Source: Variovorax sp. E3 (GTDB lineage Bacteria > Pseudomonadota > Gammaproteobacteria > Burkholderiales > Burkholderiaceae_C). From it: DNA of 64,000 nt. The translations under genes were made by a program, and so were the position numbers. The DNA lies in the NCBI RefSeq assembly GCF_016082275.1, contig NZ_MOWM01000013.1:1-64000 (forward strand). Reading direction: 5' to 3'. Below the pieces are notes generated by a model that did not search any database, was not told the DNA's origin, and saw only the letters and a program-made list of their open reading frames with translations. Of this stretch, positions 38,878 to 47,482 are shown piece after piece; the first letter of the stretch is position 1; each line of letters begins with the position of its first letter.

Positions 38878-41800
38878 TCAGGCCGCCACGCGCTGCGCCT
38901 GCGGATTGCGCCACTTGGCCAGCAGCTCGTTCCAGCGGGTGCGGGCTGCCGCCAGGTTGCGTTCCTTCACGTGGCCGTAGCCGCGGATCTGCTCGGGCAG
39001 GCTGGCGATTTCGAGTGCCAGCGCGTGGTTGTCGGCGCGCAGCGCGCCGATCACTTCGTCGATGCTGGCGCGGTATTCACCGATCAGCGCGCGCTCGGTC
39101 TTGCGCTCTTCGGTGCGCCCGAAGATGTCGAGCGCCGTGCCGCGCACGCCCTTGAGCCTGGCCAGCAGCTTGAAGCCGGTGAGCATCCAGGGGCCGAACT
39201 TCTGCTTCTGCAACTGGCCCTTGCTGTTCTTCTTGGCGATCAGCGGCGGGGCCAGGTGGTAGTTGAGCTTGTAGTCGCCCTCGAACATGCCCTCGACGCG
39301 GTCGAGGAACGTGCGGTCGGTGTGCAGGCGGGCGACTTCGTACTCGTCCTTGTACGCCATCAGCTTGAACAGGTAACGCGCGACCGCCTCGGAGAGCGCC
39401 GTGCTCTTGCCGACGGCCGCCTCGGCGCGCTGCACCTTGCCCACGAACTGCTTGTACTCGTCGGCGTAGGCGGCGTTCTGGTAGCCGGTCAGGAACTCGA
39501 CGCGGCGCGCCACCAGGCTCTCGACCGATTCGCGCTTCTTGAACTCGATGACTTGGCCGGGGCGCACGCGCTTTTGCAGTTCGTCCGGGCGCACGGCCGC
39601 CTGGCGGCCCCACTCGAAGGCCGTCTTGTTGTTCTCGACGGCCACGGCGTTCAGCTCGATGGCGCGCATCAGCGACTCGTGCTCCAGCGGGATCCAGCCC
39701 TTCTGCCAGGCGTAGCCAGGATCATCGGGTTGACGTAGATGCTGTCGCCCATCAGCACGGTGGCGGCGGCGTCGGCGTCGAAGGTGCCCATGCCGTCGAT
39801 GCCCACGGCGCGCGCAATTTCGGCGGCGCAGGCGTCTTCGGGGTTCTGCCAGTTGGCGTTGCGCACGAAGGCGGCGGTGGGCGAGCTGTGGCTGTTGAGC
39901 GCCACGTGCGTGCGCCCTTCGCGCATGCGCGCCATGGTCTCGCCGTTGATCGTCACCAGCGGGTCGCAGGCCAGGATCAGGTCGGCCGCCGCGGTGCCCA
40001 CGCGCGTGGTGCGGATGTCGTCCTGCGTGTCGCCGATGAGCACGTGGCTCCAGGTGGCGCCGCCCTTTTGCGCCAGGCCCGCCGCGTCCTGCGTGACGAT
40101 GCCCTTGGCCTCGATGTGCGCGGCCATGCCCAGCAGCTGGCCGATGGTGATCACGCCGGTGCCGCCGACGCCCGCCACCACCACGCCCCAGACCTTGCCG
40201 CCCGCCAGCGACGGAATCGCCGGCTCGCCCAGCAGGCCGAACTCGGCCGGCGTGGCCGCCTTGTTCTTGCCCTTCTTCTTGAGCTGGCCGCCCTCCACCG
40301 AGACGAAGCTCGGGCAGAAGCCCTTCAGGCAGCTCATGTCCTTGTTGCAGCTGCTCTGGTTGATGGTGCGCTTGCGGCCGAACTCGGTTTCCAGCGGCTC
40401 CACGCTCAGGCAGTTGCTCTGCACGCTGCAGTCGCCGCAGCCCTCGCACACCAGCTCGTTGATGACCACGCGCTTGGCCGGGTCGACGGCCGTGCCCCGC
40501 TTGCGGCGGCGGCGCTTCTCGGTGGCGCAGGTCTGGTCGTAGATGATGGCCGTGGTGCCGGGCAGGGCGCGGAACTCGCGCTGGATGTCGTCCAGCAGGT
40601 CGCGGTGCTTGACCTGCACGTGGTCGCCGGGAATGTTCACGCCCTCGTATTTCTCGGGCTCGTCGGTCACGATCACGACCTTCTTCGCGCCCTCGGCATG
40701 CAGGCTCTCGGCGATCTGCAGCACCGAGTGGCCTTCGGGGCGCTCGCCGACCTGCTGGCCGCCGGTCATGGCCACCGCGTCGTTGTAGAGGATCTTGTAG
40801 GTGATGTTCACGCCCGCCGCGATGCTCTGGCGAATGGCCAGCAGCCCGCTGTGGAAGTACGTGCCGTCGCCCAGGTTCGCGAAGATGTGCTGGTCGGTCG
40901 TGAAGGGCTGCTGGCCCACCCACGGCACGCCCTCGCCGCCCATCTGCGTGAAGCCGATGGTGGAGCGGTCCATCCAGGTCGCCATGAAGTGGCAGCCGAT
41001 GCCGCCCATCGCGCGCGAGCCTTCGGGCACCACGGTGCTGGTGTTGTGCGGGCAGCCCGAGCAGAACCACGGCTGGCGCGTGGCGTCGGCCACGCTGGAG
41101 GAGGCCTGCTGCACCACCATCGAGCGCTCCTTGGCCTCCAGGATGGCGAGCTGCGCGTCGATGCGCGCGGCCATGTCGGCGCCGGCCGCGGCCAGCAGGC
41201 CGGTCTTCTTCAGGCGCGCGGCGATCGCCTTGGCGATGAGCGCGGGGTTCAGGTCGGCGTTGGCGCGCAGCAGCGTGTGCGCGGTCGGGTTGGGCATCGA
41301 CCATTCGCCGCCGGAGTAGCCGTCGGCGCTGGCGCCTTCGCCCTCGTCGAACTTGCCGACCACGTTGGGCCGCACGTCGGAGCGCCAGTTGTAGAGCTCT
41401 TCCTTCAGCTGGTATTCGATGACCTGGCGCTTTTCCTCGACCACCAGGATCTCTTGCAGGCCGGTGGCGAATTCGCGCGTGAGCTGCGCCTCGAGCGGCC
41501 ACACCACGCCCACCTTGTGCAGTCGGATGCCCAGCTGCCGGCAGGCCGCGTCGTCCAGGCCCAGGTCGAGCAGCGCCTGGCGCGTGTCGTTGAAGGCCTT
41601 GCCGCTGGCCATGATGCCGAAGCGGTCGTTCGGGCCCTGAATGACGTTGTGGTTCAGCCGGTTGGCGCGGATGTAGGCCAGCGCGGCGTACCACTTGTAG
41701 TGCATGAGCCGGGCTTCCTGCTCCAGCGCATGGTCGGGCCAGCGGATGTGCAGGCCGCCGGGCGGCATTTCGAAGTCGGTGGGAATGACGATCTCGACGC

Positions 41801-42488
41801 GCTCGGGGTCGATCATGGCCGTGGCGCTCGACTCGACGATTTCCTGGATCGTCTTCATGCCCGACCACACGCCCGAGAAGCGGCTCAGCGCGAAGGCGTG
41901 AATGCCCAGGTCCAGGATTTCCTGCACGCTCGTCGGAAAGAACACCGGCGTGCCGCAGGCCTTGAAGATGTGGTCGCTCTGGTGCGCGGCGGTGGAGCTC
42001 TTGGAGATGTGGTCGTCACCGGCCACCGCGATCACGCCGCCGTATTCGGTGGTGCCGGCCATGTTGGCGTGCTTGAACACGTCGGAGCAGCGGTCCACGC
42101 CCGGGCCCTTGCCGTACCAGATGCCGAAGACGCCGTCGAACTTGTTGGTGCCCTGCGGGGAGAAGCCCAGTTGCTGGGTGCCCCAGAGCGCGGTGGCGGC
42201 GAGCTCTTCGTTCACGCCCGGCTGGAAGACGATGTTCTGTTCTTTGAGGAACTTGCTGGCCTTCCATAGCGCCTGGTCATAGCCGCCCAGGGGCGAGCCC
42301 CGGTAGCCGCTGATGAAGCCGGCGGTGTTCTTGCCGGCCTGCTGGTCGCGCAGGCGCTGCAGCATCGGCAGCTTGACGAGGGCCTGGACGCCGCTCATGA
42401 AGGCCCGGCCGTAGTCGAGCGAATATTTGTCGTCGAGCGTGACCGTTTCCAGGGCCTTGCGAATGTGCGCGGGCAGCGGTGCATTCAT
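38878..42488 (-). CDS. Fused indolepyruvate:ferredoxin oxidoreductase (apparent frameshift)
   Basis: A 1203-residue single-chain 2-oxoacid:ferredoxin oxidoreductase that oxidatively decarboxylates aryl pyruvates to acyl-CoA. Order: an IorA-like N-terminal pyrimidine domain (FISGYRGSPLGGYD); a thiamine-diphosphate domain with CSGCPHNTS near residue 476 and GDGTYFHSG near 543; an Fe-S segment CEGCGDCSVQSNC near 683 with further Cys in NKDMSCLKGFCPS; an IorB-like gamma domain VAGVGGTGVITIGQLLG near 776; and a helical DUF6537-like tail. The frame breaks near 39717 (NPMILG|YAWQKGWIP); one G restores it. It is divergent from an Lrp-type gene that probably regulates it, as expected for an amino-acid-derived substrate. 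Confidence 0.9.
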
Positions 42489-42665
42489 GTTGTCTGTCTC
42501 CGTATGGCGGGGCCTCGTGGGCCTGGCTGATGGTGTGGGTCTGTGCCCGGGTCGGGCGCGAGCCCATGATCACGCAAAGTGTATGCCGGGGTCCGCGATA
42601 GGTGTTTGCGTTCTTTGCCCCGAAAAACGCGCTTCCAGAAAGAATCTTGCTTAAGATTGCCGCCC

Positions 42666-43142
42666 ATGGAAAGCATTGACAAGTTCGACCTCGCAATCCT
42701 GCAAGAACTGCAGGCCGACGGGCGCCTCACCAACGCCGAGCTTGCGCAGCGCGTGGGCCTGTCGGCCGCGCCCTGCTGGCGCCGCGTGCGCGCGCTGGAG
42801 GAATCGGGCTTCATCAAGGGCTACCACGCCGAGATCGACCGCTACAAGATAGGGCTCGGCGTGCTCGCTTTCGTGCGCGTGGACACCGAGCGCGTCACCA
42901 ACGAGGCCACCCGCAAGCTCGAGGACGCGATCCGCAAGATGCCCGAGGTGGTGGCCTGCCACTACATCAGCGGCACCGGCACCTTCGAGCTGCAGGTGGT
43001 GGCGCAAGACCTGAACGGCTTCTCGACCTTCGCGCGGCAGCACCTCATGAACCTGCCGAACGTGAAAGACCTGCACACCAGCTTCTCGCTGGGCGAGGTC
43101 AAGGCCAGCAGCGCGCTGCCGCTGGGACACCTGGCCGCATGA
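42666..43142 (+). CDS. Lrp/AsnC-family transcriptional regulator
   Basis: A 158-residue regulator with an N-terminal winged helix-turn-helix (DLAILQELQADGRLTNAELA, recognition helix LSAAPCWRRVRALEESG) and a RAM effector domain (residues 70-145). It is divergent from the indolepyruvate oxidoreductase gene and so is its probable regulator, with an aromatic amino acid as likely ligand. Start chosen at MESIDKFD, because upstream in-frame residues lie in the shared promoter gap. Its stop overlaps the next start by four bases. A 16-base motif resembling one before pyk lies 80 bases upstream. Confidence 0.9.
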   Translation: MESIDKFDLAILQELQADGRLTNAELAQRVGLSAAPCWRRVRALEESGFIKGYHAEIDRYKIGLGVLAFVRVDTERVTNEATRKLEDAIRKMPEVVACHYISGTGTFELQVVAQDLNGFSTFARQHLMNLPNVKDLHTSFSLGEVKASSALPLGHLAA

Positions 43143-43945
43143 CCGCCGACGCCATGACATCCACCCCCATGACCGACCAGGAAACCAGCCTGCGGGCCCT
43201 GTCCCATCTGCATGCGAACCGCCTGCTGACCGACGCCGAGCACGCGCAGGCGCTGGCGCACGCCGACCTGGCGCAGCGCCTGCTGCGCACCCCGGCCGAG
43301 GCGCTGGGCTGGGTGGCCGCGCGCGGCATCGTCGCGCCCGAGCTGCTGCCCGGCCTCAGCGATCGCGCCGCCCCCGAGCGGCAGGACGCGGCGCACCGCA
43401 TCGTGGCGGACGCCGTGGCCATGGTCAGCGGACAGGCGCCGGCCTGGGTGCTGTTCGAGATCAGCCTCATGGCCGCCCGCCTGGAAGACGGCGTGACCGA
43501 GGCCGCGCTGGTCAGGCTGGGGGCGCTGCAGCTGCTCGAGCCGGCGCAGCTCGCACAGGCCGGCGCGCTGCTGCCCGCGCAGGACCCCGAATGGGCCGCG
43601 CCCGATTCGCCGGCCACCACGCTGGCCTGGACCGTGCGCACCGGCGTGCTGAACAAGCCGCAGCTGCAGGCGCTGGAGGCCGCCACGCGCGCGGAGCCGG
43701 CGTTCGCGGTGTCGCAGGAGCGCAAGGACATCGCGGCCGACGCCCTCGCGCGCGTCGAAGCCGAGGGCCGCCAGAGCGGCGGTACGGTACTGCAGGCGGA
43801 GGGCGCCACGAAGACCGTGACCATGACCTGGACCTCCACGACCACGACGACCATCGGAGGGCAGGCCCGGCCATGGCGCCCCGGCAAGCTGATCGGCCTC
43901 CTCGTGGTGGCGGCGATCGCGCTGTACATCCTGTTCGGGCGCTGA
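43139..43945 (+). CDS. Uncharacterised protein with single C-terminal membrane anchor
   Basis: A 268-residue protein not matched to any family I recognise. Residues 1-215 are Ala-rich and helical with acidic patches (TDAEHAQALAHADLAQRLL; RQDAAHRIVADAVAMVSGQA), then a threonine-rich stretch TWTSTTTTT (about residues 228-236) and a C-terminal helix LIGLLVVAAIALYILFGR (251-268), so it is probably tail-anchored with the bulk in the cytoplasm. The ATG overlaps the Lrp-type gene stop by four bases and implies cotranslation; alternative starts exist at residues 6 and 11. No enzyme motif was seen. Confidence 0.6.
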   Translation: MTADAMTSTPMTDQETSLRALSHLHANRLLTDAEHAQALAHADLAQRLLRTPAEALGWVAARGIVAPELLPGLSDRAAPERQDAAHRIVADAVAMVSGQAPAWVLFEISLMAARLEDGVTEAALVRLGALQLLEPAQLAQAGALLPAQDPEWAAPDSPATTLAWTVRTGVLNKPQLQALEAATRAEPAFAVSQERKDIAADALARVEAEGRQSGGTVLQAEGATKTVTMTWTSTTTTTIGGQARPWRPGKLIGLLVVAAIALYILFGR

Positions 43946-44082
43946 GCCGCGAGGCACCGGACGGGCCCCGATGGGCACGATAGCTGCAAGCCCCACAAGC
44001 CCCAATGGGGCCGCCGATAGCGACAGCCTAAAATCCCCGCCCACCACCTCTCGCCGGACGGCGAAAAAAACAAGGACTCCGA

Positions 44083-44840
44083 ATGAACTCCCTCCGCCGC
44101 GCCCTGGCCCTCAGCCTCGCTGCCGCCACGCTTGCCTTCGGTGCCCAGGCCCAGAACCGCGAACTCACCGTGGCCTCCAGCGCCACCTACGCGCCCTTCG
44201 CCTTCGAGAACAAGGACAAGCAGATCGTCGCTTCGACATCGACATCATCAACGCCATCGCCAAGCAGCAGGGCCTGAAGATCAAGATCGTCAACACGCCC
44301 TTCACCGGCATCTTCGGCGCGCTGAACAACGGCGACGTCGACCTCGTGATCTCGGGTGTCACCATCAACGACAAGCGCAAGCAGAGCTACGACTTCACGC
44401 CGCCCTACTTCGCCGCGCGCCAGCTGATCGCGCTGCCGAAGAACAGCAAGGTCGCCTCGCTGAAAGACCTGGCCGGCAAGAAGATCGCCGTGGTCAGCGC
44501 CTCCACCGCCGACGACATCGCCTCGCGCGAGTTCGGCAAGACCAGCCCCGACATCCGCCGCTTCGAGAGCACGCCGCTCATCATTTCCGAGCTGGCCGGC
44601 GGCGGCGTCGATGCCGCCATGGGCGACAACGGCGTCATCGCCTACCGCGTGGCGCAGAACCCCGAGCTGAAGACCCTCGACGACAAGTCCTTCCCCGAAG
44701 AGGGCTTCGGCATCGTCGTGAAGAAGGGCGACAAGGCCCTGCTGGACAAGCTCACGGCCGGCCTGGCGGCCATCCGCGCCGACGGCAGCTACGTGACGAT
44801 CTACAAGAAGTGGTTCAACAAGGACCCCAACGTGCGCTGA
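44083..44840 (+). CDS. Amino-acid ABC transporter substrate-binding protein (apparent frameshift)
   Basis: A 252-residue family-3 periplasmic receptor when repaired. Signal peptide residues 1-23 (ending FGAQA), then the opening NRELTVASSATYAPFAFENKD, the signature FDIDIINAIAKQQGLKIKIV, SGVTINDKRKQSYDFTPPYF and EEGFGIVVKKGD. The frame breaks near 44232 (KQIVG|FDIDI); one G restores it. Such receptors bind polar or basic amino acids. Its permease follows 90 bases downstream; no ATP-binding gene is present nearby. The ribosome-binding site AAGGA lies before the ATG. Confidence 0.85.
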
Positions 44841-44862
44841 GCCGCACGGCATTTCACAGAAC

Positions 44863-44894
44863 ACGGCCGCGCCCCCACGCGGCCGTTTCGTTTT
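44863..44894 (+). terminator. Intercistronic GC-rich hairpin
   Basis: ACGGCCGCG (44863-44871) pairs perfectly with CGCGGCCGT (44878-44886) around CCCCCA, followed by TTCGTTTT. The location between receptor and permease genes suits partial termination that keeps receptor mRNA more abundant than permease mRNA, as in many ABC operons. Confidence 0.7.
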
Positions 44895-44928
44895 CCGTTG
44901 ATACAGAGAAGAGTTGGAGGACGTAAGC

Positions 44929-45699
44929 ATGGAACAACCAGTGCTGCTGTTCGGATGGTTCCGATGGGACATCCTCGTTGAATACAAAGACCTGTTCTGG
45001 CAAGGCGCCTGGATGACGCTGCGCATGACCGTGGTCTGCGTGCTGCTGGGTTCGAGCTGGGGCCTGTGCCTGGCGCTCGCGCGCCTGGCGCAGCCGCGCC
45101 ACGCGCCGTGGACCTGGATCGCGCGCTTCTTCTTGCGCTGGCCCGCCACGGTGTACGTGAGTTTCTTTCGCGGCACGCCGCTGTTCGTACAGATCCTCTT
45201 GATCCACTTCGCGGTGATGCCGGTGTTCATCCACCCGACCAGCGGCCTGCTGATCGACGGCGAACTGGCGCGCACGCTCAAGCAGGAGCACGGCGCGCTC
45301 ATCTCGGGCGTGGTCGCGCTCACGCTCAATTCGGCGGCCTACATCTCCGAGGTGTTCCGCGCCGGCATCCAGTCGATCTCGCGCGGGCAGTTCGATGCGG
45401 GCCGCTCGATCGGCTTCACGCCCGCGCAGGTGATGCGCTACGTGGTGCTGCCGCAGGCCTTTCGCCGCATGCTGCCGCCGCTGGGCAACAACGCCATCGC
45501 GCTGCTGAAGGACACCTCGCTGGTCTCCGCCATCGGCCTGGCCGAGCTGGCCTACGCGGCGCGCACCGTGGCCGGCGCCTATGCGCGCTACTGGGAGCCG
45601 TACCTGGCGATCTCGGTGATCTACTGGGTCATGACGCTGGTGCTCACCACCTTGCTGCGGCGCCTGGAAATCCGCCTGGCGCGCAGCGACCGGGGCTAG
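44929..45699 (+). CDS. Amino-acid ABC transporter permease
   Basis: A 256-residue inner-membrane permease of the HisM/GlnP group with about five helices. The EAA loop, which contacts the ATPase, is SIGFTPAQVMRYVVLPQAFRRMLPPLGN (about residues 160-187), and FRGTPLFVQILLIHF (about 80) is the family RGTP motif. The start ATG (44929) is preceded by TTGGAGGACG, a strong ribosome-binding site. Together with the upstream receptor it forms an importer for polar amino acids that must use an ATPase encoded elsewhere. The next gene, an MFS exporter, starts 43 bases on. Confidence 0.92.
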   Translation: MEQPVLLFGWFRWDILVEYKDLFWQGAWMTLRMTVVCVLLGSSWGLCLALARLAQPRHAPWTWIARFFLRWPATVYVSFFRGTPLFVQILLIHFAVMPVFIHPTSGLLIDGELARTLKQEHGALISGVVALTLNSAAYISEVFRAGIQSISRGQFDAGRSIGFTPAQVMRYVVLPQAFRRMLPPLGNNAIALLKDTSLVSAIGLAELAYAARTVAGAYARYWEPYLAISVIYWVMTLVLTTLLRRLEIRLARSDRG

Positions 45700-45742
45700 C
45701 CGAAGGCGGGAAAACGGGAGGGCCGCGCCACAATAGCGGCAC

Positions 45743-47368
45743 ATGCCACCCATATCCCCCGAAGAGACACCGATCCCGCCCGCCCGGCCGCAGCCCACCA
45801 AGCTCGCGGCCCTCGAGCCCCTGAAGCTCCCCGTGTTCCGCATGCTGTGGAGCACTTGGCTCATCGCCAACATCTGCATGTGGATGAACGATGTGGCCGC
45901 CGCGTGGATGATGACCTCGCTCACCACCTCGCCCATCTGGGTGGCGCTGGTGCAGTCGGCCTCCACGCTGCCGGTTTTCCTGCTGGGCCTGCCCAGCGGC
46001 GCGCTGGCCGACATCCTGGACCGCCGGCGCTGGCTGGTGGCCACGCAGTTCTGGCTGGCCGGCACCGCCGTCGTGCTGTGCGCCGCGCTGGCGCTCGACC
46101 TCATGACCGCGCCGCTGCTGCTGGCGCTCACCTTCGCCAACGGCATCGGCCTGGCGCTGCGCTGGCCGGTGTTCGCGGCCATCGTGCCCGAGCTGGTGCC
46201 GCGCCCGCAGCTGCCGGCCGCGCTGGGGCTGAACGGCATCGCCATGAACGCATCGCGCATCGTCGGCCCGCTCACGGCCGGCATGCTGATCGCGAGCGCG
46301 GGCACCGTGTGGGTGTTCGCGCTGAACGCGGTGCTGTCGGTGGCCTCGGGCTTCGTGGTGCTGCGCTGGCGGCGCGAGCACACGCCCAACCCGCTGGGCC
46401 GCGAGAAGCTCATCAGCGCGATGCGCGTGGGCGTGCAGTTCGTGCGGCAGTCGCAGCGCATGCGCGCGGTGCTGTCGCGCATCTCGATCTTCTTCTTCCA
46501 CTCCACGGCGCTGCTCGCGCTGCTGCCGCTGCTGGCGCGCAACCTGCAGGGCGGCGGCGCCGGCACCTTCACGCTGCTGCTGGCCGCCATGGGCTCGGGC
46601 GCGATCATCGCGGTGCTGTTCCTGCCGCGGCTGCGCCAGGCGCTGGGGCGCGACCAGCTGGTGCTGCGCGGCACGCTGCTGCAGTCGGGCGCCACTGCCG
46701 TCATGGCCTTCGCGCCCAACGCGTGGGTCGCGGTGCCGGCCATGTTCTTCGGCGGCATGGCGTGGATCACGGTGGCCAACTCGCTCTCGGTGTCGGCCCA
46801 GCTCGCGCTGCCCGACTGGGTGCGCGCGCGCGGCATGTCGATGTACCAGATGGCGATCATGGGCGCGAGCGCCATCGGTGCGGCCATCTGGGGCCAGGTG
46901 GCCACGGTGAGCACGCTGCAGATCAGCCTGGCCATCGCGGCCGTGAGCGGCACGCTGCTGATGCTCGGCGCCCTGCGCTGGGTGACCGACGTGAGCGGCG
47001 AGGACGATACCCGCCCCGCCCAGGCCGGCTGGGCCACCGGCCCGCCGGCCGAGGCGCCGGAGGAAAACGGCCGCGTGGTCATCACGGTCGAGTTCTTCAT
47101 CGACCCGGCCCGCGCCGCCGCCTTCCACCTCGTGATGCAGCAGACCCGCCGCGCGCGCCTGAGCCAGGGCGCCATCGGCTGGGAACTGCTGCACGACATC
47201 GGGCAGCCCGAGCGCTACGTCGAGCAGATCGTCGACGAGTCGTGGACCGACCACCTGCGCCGCTTCAACCGCGCCACCGCGAGCGACATGGCGCTGCGCG
47301 AGCGGCGGCTGGCGTTCCACATCGGCGAGAGCGCGCCGGTGGTGACGCGCTACGTGGTGCGGCGCTGA
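45743..47368 (+). CDS. MFS transporter with C-terminal soluble domain (PF05977 group)
   Basis: A 541-residue protein: twelve helices over residues 30-420 (FRMLWSTWLIANICMWMND; LPVFLLGLPSGALADILDRRRW with the MFS loop motif) and a C-terminal soluble domain over residues 430-541 (VITVEFFIDPARAAAFHLVM ... GWELLHDIGQPERYVEQIVDESW) resembling the antibiotic-biosynthesis monooxygenase-like fold. This two-part layout is the PF05977 'transmembrane secretion effector' type, related to EntS-like exporters. The substrate is unknown. Nothing suggests coupling to the upstream ABC pair beyond proximity. Confidence 0.85.
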   Translation: MPPISPEETPIPPARPQPTKLAALEPLKLPVFRMLWSTWLIANICMWMNDVAAAWMMTSLTTSPIWVALVQSASTLPVFLLGLPSGALADILDRRRWLVATQFWLAGTAVVLCAALALDLMTAPLLLALTFANGIGLALRWPVFAAIVPELVPRPQLPAALGLNGIAMNASRIVGPLTAGMLIASAGTVWVFALNAVLSVASGFVVLRWRREHTPNPLGREKLISAMRVGVQFVRQSQRMRAVLSRISIFFFHSTALLALLPLLARNLQGGGAGTFTLLLAAMGSGAIIAVLFLPRLRQALGRDQLVLRGTLLQSGATAVMAFAPNAWVAVPAMFFGGMAWITVANSLSVSAQLALPDWVRARGMSMYQMAIMGASAIGAAIWGQVATVSTLQISLAIAAVSGTLLMLGALRWVTDVSGEDDTRPAQAGWATGPPAEAPEENGRVVITVEFFIDPARAAAFHLVMQQTRRARLSQGAIGWELLHDIGQPERYVEQIVDESWTDHLRRFNRATASDMALRERRLAFHIGESAPVVTRYVVRR

Positions 47369-47482
47369 CGGCGGCTTCGGCGTCTCGCGACAGCAACAGC
47401 TCGATTGTTTCCAAGTTGTTAATCGTGCCAAATGGCCGGGCCGTTTCCGGTTCGGCGGGGGCGACGACAACGAGGAGCAAGC

